A stretch of DNA of 12,520 nucleotides, from NCBI GenBank assembly GCA_001701225.1, contig DAAQ01000019.1:111299-123818 (forward strand), written 5' to 3'. The translations under genes and the position numbers were made by a program. Below, piece after piece: positions 7,078 through 12,520 of the stretch. Numbering within the stretch: the stretch's first letter is position 1; each line of letters starts with the position of its first letter. This DNA comes from Bacteroidales bacterium H5. GTDB taxonomy: Bacteria; Bacteroidota; Bacteroidia; Bacteroidales; Muribaculaceae. The notes beneath the pieces were generated by a model. It worked only from the letters and a program-made list of their open reading frames with translations, was not told where the DNA came from and made no database searches.

Positions 7078-8739
7078 ATGACCAACTGTCAGAGCCTAAA
7101 TGAATACATCGCCAACGCCATCAGGGAATACTGGGAGCGTCCGGCCCTCAGTGACCTCGGATCAGTACCTTCGACAATAGGTTACAAGGACGTGGCACGC
7201 AAGATTGCTAAAATCCATATCCTCTTCCGCGAGGCCGGCATAAAGCCTGGCGACAAGGTGGCCCTCTGTGGCAAGAACTCCTCCCTGTGGTGCGTGGCGT
7301 TCCTCGCCACCGTGACATACGGTGCGGTGATTGTCCCCATTCTGCCCGATTTCAAACCGGACAACATACAGCAGCTTGTAGTCCATGCAGATGCCCGCAT
7401 GGCATTCATGGACGAGAGCCACTGGGATTCCATCAATCCTGACGGAATGCCCTCGCTGGCCGGAGCTATCTCACTGCATAATCTATCCCTGCTCTTCTCG
7501 CGCTCAAAAGCTCTCGACAAAGCCCGCGCACACCTCAACGAGCTTTTCGGCAAGGAATATCCCAACCGCTTCTCACCCGATGACATAAAATATTATAAGG
7601 AAGAGCGCGACCAGCTATGCCTCATATCCTATACATCCGGCTCGACGGGATTCTCCAAGGGAGTCATGCTCCCCTGCCGCTCATTGTGGTCTAACCTGAG
7701 GTTCTGCAACGACCATCTTCCCTCAGATCCGGGCGACGGCGTCGTATGTATGCTCCCGCTGGCACACATGTACGGACTCACCATCGACATGCTACGCCCC
7801 TTCGTCTGCGGCAACCACATATATATTCTCACGCGTACTCCTTCGCCAAGAATCCTTGTAGAGGCGTTCGCCCAGGTCAAGCCCAAGATTATCGTCGTAG
7901 AGCCTCTCATCATCGAGAAAATCATACGAACCCGCGTATTCCCCCTGCTCGACAAACCGCTGATGAAGCTGATGCTCAAGGTGCCATTTGTCGACGAGAA
8001 ACTGCTGGCCCGTGTCAAGGCTCGCCTGGTAGACACATTCGGAGGAAACCTCAAGCAGCTCATAGTCGGAGGAGCCGGACTGAACAGGGATGTCGAGAAA
8101 TTCCTGCGCCGCATAGGGTTCCCCTATACCGTCGGATACGGCATGACCGAGTGTGGACCGCTGATTGCATACTCTCCCTGGGACCAGAACCGGATGGCCT
8201 CGTGCGGCCGCATCGTCGACCGAATGGAATGTATCATAGACTCGCCGGACGCTACCACAGTCCCCGGGGTGCTCAAGGTGAAGGGGGATAACGTGATGCT
8301 GGGATATTACAAGAATCCCGAAGCGACAGCCGCCACCATCAAGGATGGCTGGCTCACCACAGGCGACATCTGCAACATGGATGCTGACGGATTCCTCTAT
8401 ATCCGTGGACGCGACAAGAACATGATACTCGGCGCCTCGGGGCAGAACATATACCCGGAGGAAATCGAGGACAAACTCAACAACCTGCCATACGTCAGCG
8501 AGAGTCTTGTCATCGACGCCGGAGGGGGACGCCTCACGGCCCTCATCTTCCCCGACCTTGAGAGTGCGGCATCACAGAACATCACTCCTGCCGATCTGCA
8601 GGGCATCATGGAGGAGAACATCAAGGTCCTTAACACCGACCTCCCGGCCTACTCGCAAGTCCACGGATTCAAGATTCGCGAAGAAGAGTTCGAGAAAACC
8701 CCCAAACGGTCAATCAAACGCTATCTCTATAACAAGTGA
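7078..8739 (+). CDS. Long-chain acyl-CoA synthetase-like AMP-binding enzyme
   Basis: This 553-residue member of the ANL adenylate-forming superfamily carries all expected motifs: the phosphate-binding loop YTSGSTGFSKG (185-195), GYGMTECGP (353-361), TTGD (427-430, ATP ribose-binding Asp430), RGRDKN (443-448) at the hinge, and the C-terminal Lys in SIKRYLY (545-551, Lys547). It should activate a carboxylic acid with ATP and pass it to CoA. Length and the IKR ending suit long-chain fatty-acid ligases, but an acyl-ACP synthetase or another carboxylate is possible. The ATG at 7078 lies 84 bases after the methyltransferase stop, a gap without a recognisable promoter or terminator, so read-through from the cluster is plausible. 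The enzyme could recycle exogenous or released fatty acids for the acyltransferase at 228, which is inference from co-location. Confidence 0.9.
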   Translation: MTNCQSLNEYIANAIREYWERPALSDLGSVPSTIGYKDVARKIAKIHILFREAGIKPGDKVALCGKNSSLWCVAFLATVTYGAVIVPILPDFKPDNIQQLVVHADARMAFMDESHWDSINPDGMPSLAGAISLHNLSLLFSRSKALDKARAHLNELFGKEYPNRFSPDDIKYYKEERDQLCLISYTSGSTGFSKGVMLPCRSLWSNLRFCNDHLPSDPGDGVVCMLPLAHMYGLTIDMLRPFVCGNHIYILTRTPSPRILVEAFAQVKPKIIVVEPLIIEKIIRTRVFPLLDKPLMKLMLKVPFVDEKLLARVKARLVDTFGGNLKQLIVGGAGLNRDVEKFLRRIGFPYTVGYGMTECGPLIAYSPWDQNRMASCGRIVDRMECIIDSPDATTVPGVLKVKGDNVMLGYYKNPEATAATIKDGWLTTGDICNMDADGFLYIRGRDKNMILGASGQNIYPEEIEDKLNNLPYVSESLVIDAGGGRLTALIFPDLESAASQNITPADLQGIMEENIKVLNTDLPAYSQVHGFKIREEEFEKTPKRSIKRYLYNK

Positions 8740-8757
8740 CCCGCATCATACGGGCAC
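8736..8757. terminator. Possible bidirectional hairpin between convergent genes
   Basis: GTG-A-CCCG (8736-8743) pairs with CGGG-CAC (8751-8757), giving seven base pairs with one bulged A and a 7-base loop. The structure spans both stop codons, since the acyl-CoA synthetase gene ends at 8739 and the CYTH gene ends at 8746. There is no clean T-tract on either side. It may slow or end both transcripts, but it is short and could be chance. Confidence 0.3.
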
Positions 8758-9213
8758 AGACACGGCATCGGCGAGCGAGGAATTGTAATACCTCGCATCG
8801 CCGGTGACCTCATGTCCTATGAATGGTGGAAGCGCGGGATTCTCGTCTGACGAATCGAGCTCAATCTCCGCTACGACAAGCCCCTCGAGACGTCCCTTGA
8901 ACTCGTCCACCTCCCATCTGCGGCCATCCCATTCGACGATATAGCGTATCTTGTCTATCGCCCATCCATCCACAAGATTGCGGGCCATCTCCTCGGCATC
9001 TCTGACGGGTATGGCATACTCCCACTCGTCACGCTCGATGCCGTGATTGAGCCCTTTGACAGTAATCCAGGCCCGGTCTCCGCTTACCCTGATCCTTACG
9101 GTCGGAGCCGGCACCTTAGATAGATAAGCTTGTTTGACGGGATGTGAGCTTATGGCCATTTTGACATAAGAGTTGTCCTTTACGAGAAATTTGCGTTCGA
9201 TTTCCTTTGACAT
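8746..9213 (-). CDS. CYTH-domain protein (triphosphate tunnel metalloenzyme family)
   Basis: The 155-residue protein begins MSKEIERKFLV, with the family signature ExExK at residues 4-8. It keeps the alternating charged residues that line the triphosphate tunnel: VRIRV (39-43), WITVKG (49-54), RDEWEY (61-66), DKIRY (87-91), WEVDEF (100-105), VVAEIEL (113-119) and RYYN (141-144). Bacterial members of this short class are often inorganic triphosphatases, while adenylate cyclase and thiamine-triphosphatase activities occur in relatives. The complete set of residues suggests an active metal-dependent enzyme, with the actual substrate open. It is a single-gene unit: it converges with the acyl-CoA synthetase gene and diverges from the DUF5686 gene, and its own consensus promoter lies at 9268-9299. 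Confidence 0.92.
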   Translation of the reverse strand: MSKEIERKFLVKDNSYVKMAISSHPVKQAYLSKVPAPTVRIRVSGDRAWITVKGLNHGIERDEWEYAIPVRDAEEMARNLVDGWAIDKIRYIVEWDGRRWEVDEFKGRLEGLVVAEIELDSSDENPALPPFIGHEVTGDARYYNSSLADAVSVPV

Positions 9214-9259
9214 GATACAGTTTGGATTGAAATTTCAAGGTTGTTACACCGATTTTGAG

Positions 9260-9267
9260 TAATTTTG
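9260..9267 (+). promoter_or_regulatory. -7 promoter box for the DUF5686 gene
   Basis: TAATTTTG is an exact match to TAnnTTTG, placing the transcript start near 9273 and about 45 bases before the ATG at 9318. No TTTG lies 19-21 bases upstream. The nearest candidate is GTTG at 9240-9243, with a spacer of only 16, so this promoter looks weaker than the opposing one or needs an activator. Confidence 0.45.
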
Positions 9268-9299
9268 CAAAAATAATAAATCGAGTTTCCACATACAAA
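9268..9299 (-). promoter_or_regulatory. Bacteroidetes consensus promoter for the CYTH gene
   Basis: Read on the minus strand, TTTG (9299-9296) is followed after exactly 20 bases by TATTTTTG (9275-9268), a full match to the -33/-7 consensus TTTG-N19-21-TAnnTTTG. The transcript would begin near 9262 with a leader of about 48 bases before the start at 9213. The -7 box directly abuts the -7 box of the opposing promoter. Confidence 0.65.
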
Positions 9300-9317
9300 T
9301 TTCCACGGGACAAAAAT

Positions 9318-11882
9318 ATGCGCTTGCGCACCTATATATCCGCACTAATCATCACCCTAATCTCCCTCTTGACCCCGGGGCTGTCGGCTGACAACCTCAC
9401 TATCTACGGCACAGTCATCGACGCCTCGACCGACGAGCCGGTACCGTTTGCTACAGTATTGCTTCTGGGTTCCGACCGTGGCGAACTGACTGACGAGTCA
9501 GGTCGTTTCTCCATAACTACAGCACTCCCCTTCGACTCCATACGCTCAGGCGCGATGGGCTACGAGACACTGACCGTGCCTCGTCCGGCAGCACGCAGCG
9601 GCAGAGTAAAGATGGATATAAAGCTCAATCCGACCGGTGTGCTGCTCGGAGCTGTCATAGCACGCCCGAAGAAAGAACACTATTCAAAGAAAAACAACCC
9701 TGCGGTCGAGTTCATGCAGCGTATCCGCTCGTCGCGTGACGCAAACGACCCTCGGAGTAAGCATGCGGACTATAATTTCGACAAATATGAACGCATAACG
9801 CTGGCCATCAACAATTATCGCCACAAGGAAGACACAACTAAAAAAGACGGCAAGCCCGGACGTTTTGATTTTGTCAAGGAATATATAGACACCTCCGTCA
9901 TAGACGGCAAGCCTATCCTCAACATCTCCGTGAGGGAGAAATCATCGACAGTCCATCACCGGCGCGACCCACAGGCTGAGAAAGAGTATGTCAAGGCGCT
10001 GCGCAACAGCGGCATGGACGAGTTCATCGACCAGAAAAGCCTCCAGAAGCTATACGAGGATGTCCTGCGCGACATAGACGTCTATCAGAATGACATCACA
10101 CTCCTTCAGACCCGCTTCGTGAGTCCGCTGTCGCACATCGCCCCGGATTTCTATAAGTTCTATCTCACAGACACGGTTATGGTCGACTCCGTGCGCTGTA
10201 TCGAACTCACTTTCGTGCCAAGGAATTCGGCTTCGATGGGGTTCACAGGACGCTTTTATGTGCCTGAAGGTGATACGACAATGTTTGTCAAACGTATCGT
10301 GATGCGTGTGCCTCACGACATAAACCTGAATTTTGTCAACGATCTTGTCATCACCCAGGACTACAGACGCGACACAGACGGGACGCGACTGAAGACATCC
10401 GATGACATGGTGCTGGTCGCCACCGTCCTGCCGGGGACACCGGGCCTCTATGCCCACCGTAAGACAGTCTATACCGACCACAACTATACCCCTGCGCCGG
10501 ACCAGAAAATATTTGAGCGCGGCATAGACCAGATATATGCAGCCGATGCATACTCGAAAGGCGATGACTATTGGACGGACAACCGCAAGGCCCCGATAGC
10601 CAACGGCGAGAAGAACATGGAGCGCATGATGGAACATTTCCGCTCGGTACCTCTGTTCTACTGGGGGGAGAAGGTAATCAAAACATTTTCCAAAGGCTAT
10701 ATCACCACAGGCAAGGACTCGAAGTTCGATATCGGTCCCCTCACCTCCACAATATCGCACAACTCTGTCGAGGGATTGCGTCTGCGTCTCGGAGGCATCA
10801 CCACAGCCAATCTGTCGCGTCGGTGGTTTGGCCGAGGTTATGCCGCCTACGGTTTCAAGGATCACAAATGGAAATATAGTGCCGAGGTCGAGTATTCCTT
10901 CCACGACAAGGAATATCACTCGCGCGAGTTTCCCGTCCACTCCATCCGTGCCACGCACATGTATGACATGAACATGCTCGGACAGAGCTTCACCACCAAC
11001 AATCAAGACAATATGTTCCTGTCATGGCGTCGTGCCGAAGATATACAGATGCTCTATCATCGCGTGAGCAAGCTCGAATATATCCTTGAGATGGAGAACA
11101 ACCTCTCGGTCACTGCACGACTCAAGACCGAGAGACAGGAGCCGACAAAATGGATGACTTTCGTCAACGGCTTCGGCCAGAGCTTCGGCCACTATACCAC
11201 CAGTTCGGTAACGGTGGAGTTGCGCTGGGCTCCGGGCGAGAAATTCTTCCAGATGGCCACCGGGCGTCTCCCTATCAATTTCGATGCACCTGTCTTTACC
11301 CTCAGCCATACCTGGGCTCCGAAATGGGTTTCAGGCAACCGTTTCGCCGTCTCCAAGACCGAGGCATCTTTCAACAAACGGTTCTGGTTCTCGGCATTCG
11401 GATATATGGACGCGCTCGTCAAGGGGGGGCATGTATGGACCAGGTCACTCTATCCCGATCTGCTGCTCCCTAACGCCAACCTTTCGTATTTCAATCAGAT
11501 AGAGACATTCGCGCTGATGAACCCGATGGAGTTTGTCAACGACTCGTATGCGCAGGTCGACCTGACATACTGGGCCAACGGCGCTTTGCTCAACCTCATA
11601 CCCGGTGTCAAGCGACTGAAACTGCGCGAGGCCCTGCTTTTCCGTGGACTCTGGGGACATCTCAGCCACCGAAACCGCCCATGGGAAAACCCGGAACTGT
11701 TCGCATTCCCGGCCATGGCACACACACAGCTCATGTCTGCCACACCATATCTCGAGGCAGGTGTCGGTCTTGACAATATCCTCAAGATACTGCGTCTCGA
11801 CTATGTATGGCGTCTCACTTACCGTGACACTCCCGGAGCTTGCCGCAGCGGTGTCAGGCTCATGATACATTTCTCTTTCTAA
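9318..11882 (+). CDS. DUF5686 outer-membrane protein with carboxypeptidase-regulatory-like domain
   Basis: From the ATG at 9318 the product has 854 residues and opens with a signal peptide (about 1-23, basic MRLR then a hydrophobic run, likely cut after LSA). A carboxypeptidase-regulatory-like beta domain follows (about 28-104, IYGTVIDASTDEPVPFATV and DESGRFSI), then a long region of the DUF5686 type containing KKNNPAVEFM, many aromatic strand segments and a final Phe (MIHFSF), typical of a beta-barrel end. It is probably an outer-membrane or surface protein of unknown function. It is too short, and without a visible plug motif, to be a SusC/TonB receptor. The upstream in-frame TTG at 9255 would add 21 residues, hide the signal peptide and precede the -7 box, so it is not the start. 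It stands 74 bases before the small barrel gene, which may share its transcript. Confidence 0.88.
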   Translation: MRLRTYISALIITLISLLTPGLSADNLTIYGTVIDASTDEPVPFATVLLLGSDRGELTDESGRFSITTALPFDSIRSGAMGYETLTVPRPAARSGRVKMDIKLNPTGVLLGAVIARPKKEHYSKKNNPAVEFMQRIRSSRDANDPRSKHADYNFDKYERITLAINNYRHKEDTTKKDGKPGRFDFVKEYIDTSVIDGKPILNISVREKSSTVHHRRDPQAEKEYVKALRNSGMDEFIDQKSLQKLYEDVLRDIDVYQNDITLLQTRFVSPLSHIAPDFYKFYLTDTVMVDSVRCIELTFVPRNSASMGFTGRFYVPEGDTTMFVKRIVMRVPHDINLNFVNDLVITQDYRRDTDGTRLKTSDDMVLVATVLPGTPGLYAHRKTVYTDHNYTPAPDQKIFERGIDQIYAADAYSKGDDYWTDNRKAPIANGEKNMERMMEHFRSVPLFYWGEKVIKTFSKGYITTGKDSKFDIGPLTSTISHNSVEGLRLRLGGITTANLSRRWFGRGYAAYGFKDHKWKYSAEVEYSFHDKEYHSREFPVHSIRATHMYDMNMLGQSFTTNNQDNMFLSWRRAEDIQMLYHRVSKLEYILEMENNLSVTARLKTERQEPTKWMTFVNGFGQSFGHYTTSSVTVELRWAPGEKFFQMATGRLPINFDAPVFTLSHTWAPKWVSGNRFAVSKTEASFNKRFWFSAFGYMDALVKGGHVWTRSLYPDLLLPNANLSYFNQIETFALMNPMEFVNDSYAQVDLTYWANGALLNLIPGVKRLKLREALLFRGLWGHLSHRNRPWENPELFAFPAMAHTQLMSATPYLEAGVGLDNILKILRLDYVWRLTYRDTPGACRSGVRLMIHFSF

Positions 11883-11956
11883 ACCAAACCCTCCTCCGGG
11901 TTGTTAAACTTTAAATCCATCATCAATTCATCCATTATACCACCTCAGCGACCGAC

Positions 11957-12484
11957 ATGAACAAACTTATTACAGGCGTCCTGCTTACCTCTTTAGCAAT
12001 GCCATTGGCCATAGAGGCCCAGGGCATAGAGCGGGGCCAGAAAACCCTCGGACTGACAGCAGGATATGTTACGGTAAACCGCAGCGCATCTGCAGGACTG
12101 CAGTTCTCATACGCCTTCTCACGTCATTTCGTACTTGCCCCCTCCATCGACTACGTTTTCCGAAATGAGGATCTGGACGGCTTGCTCATCAACATCGACT
12201 ATCACGGGCCGTGGCAGCTCGATGCCTCCGGCCGATGGACTGTCTATCACATCCTCGGATTCAACTATGCCTCGTGGAGCCGACACACCAAGCAGCTTGT
12301 AGGTGAGGAAGGCGAGAACTACGACGATGTGACCAAGCGAAGCAATCATGTCGGACTTGATTTCGGCGCAGGTGTCGCATGGAACGTCACCCCTTCGCTA
12401 CGTCTGTCGGTCCAAGGCAAATTCAACTGGATAGCCCACAACAATACCGGGCTCTTCAATGCCGGCATCAGTTACATTTTCTGA
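11957..12484 (+). CDS. Small outer-membrane beta-barrel protein
   Basis: The 175-residue product has a signal peptide (about 1-21, MNKLITGVLLTSLAMPLAIEA followed by QG) and then alternating polar and hydrophobic strands with aromatic ends, such as LGLTAGYVTV, AGLQFSYAFS, FVLAPSIDYVF, VGLDFGAGVAWNV and LRLSVQGKFNW. It ends in SYIF with the terminal Phe expected for barrel assembly. Size and pattern suggest an eight-stranded barrel of the OmpX/OmpW sort, with a charged loop near KQLVGEEGENYDD. Function is unknown. It follows the DUF5686 gene on the same strand after 74 bases. I see no exact -7 box in that gap, so read-through is possible. Confidence 0.85.
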   Translation: MNKLITGVLLTSLAMPLAIEAQGIERGQKTLGLTAGYVTVNRSASAGLQFSYAFSRHFVLAPSIDYVFRNEDLDGLLINIDYHGPWQLDASGRWTVYHILGFNYASWSRHTKQLVGEEGENYDDVTKRSNHVGLDFGAGVAWNVTPSLRLSVQGKFNWIAHNNTGLFNAGISYIF

Positions 12485-12520
12485 TTCGCACATCTGTCAC
12501 ATATATCAGCGACGCGTCCC

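Noticed and set aside
9255..9317. Upstream TTG start that extends the DUF5686 protein by 21 residues
   Set aside because: It would bury the signal peptide and would lie before the likely transcript start. The ATG at 9318 directly opens a good signal peptide.
10050..11006. 318-codon open frame on the minus strand
   Set aside because: It is antisense to the DUF5686 coding region, has no signal or motif that I can recognise, and is best explained by the codon bias of the real gene.
11887..11902. Short hairpin AACCC/GGGTT after the DUF5686 stop as a terminator
   Set aside because: The stem is only five base pairs and the following sequence has no T-tract, so it does not stand out from chance.

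Overview
The window looks like an ordinary chromosomal stretch from a member of the Bacteroidales. Muribaculaceae is my guess from the GC-rich codon use and the family mix, but the sequence alone does not prove it. The evidence for the phylum is the absence of Shine-Dalgarno sequences before the genes, -7 boxes of the Bacteroidetes type (TAnnTTTG), and families typical of the phylum: a DUF5686 protein with an N-terminal carboxypeptidase-regulatory-like domain, a PG_1098-type methyltransferase with a THUMP-like C-terminus, and an HRDIVLD-type acyltransferase.

Positions 1-227 hold no convincing gene. They contain a terminator-like hairpin (2-56) that probably closes an upstream gene, and a promoter whose spacer and -7 box form an inverted repeat (107-138). 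From 228 to 8739 seven genes run on the plus strand, most only a few bases apart: PlsC-like acyltransferase, membrane-anchored calcineurin-like phosphoesterase, Tex (start overlaps the preceding stop), a divergent HPPK (FolK)-like protein, TsaB, the PG_1098-type methyltransferase (4-base overlap with tsaB) and, after an 84-base gap, a long-chain acyl-CoA synthetase-like enzyme. This is probably one transcription unit or two. It mixes lipid and envelope genes (first two and last) with RNA genes (Tex, TsaB, methyltransferase).

A small CYTH-domain gene on the minus strand (8746-9213) converges with the acyl-CoA synthetase gene, 6 bases apart, with a short hairpin at the junction. It diverges from the large DUF5686 gene (true start 9318). 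The two promoters lie back to back with abutting -7 boxes (9260-9275). A small outer-membrane beta-barrel gene (11957-12484) closes the window.

I found no mobile element, CRISPR array, tRNA, rRNA or defence system, and no clear undescribed system. The best leads are the HPPK-like protein lacking the usual GPR motif, the coupling of tsaB to an uncharacterised RNA-methyltransferase-like gene, the inverted repeat in the operon promoter, and the overlapping divergent promoters.
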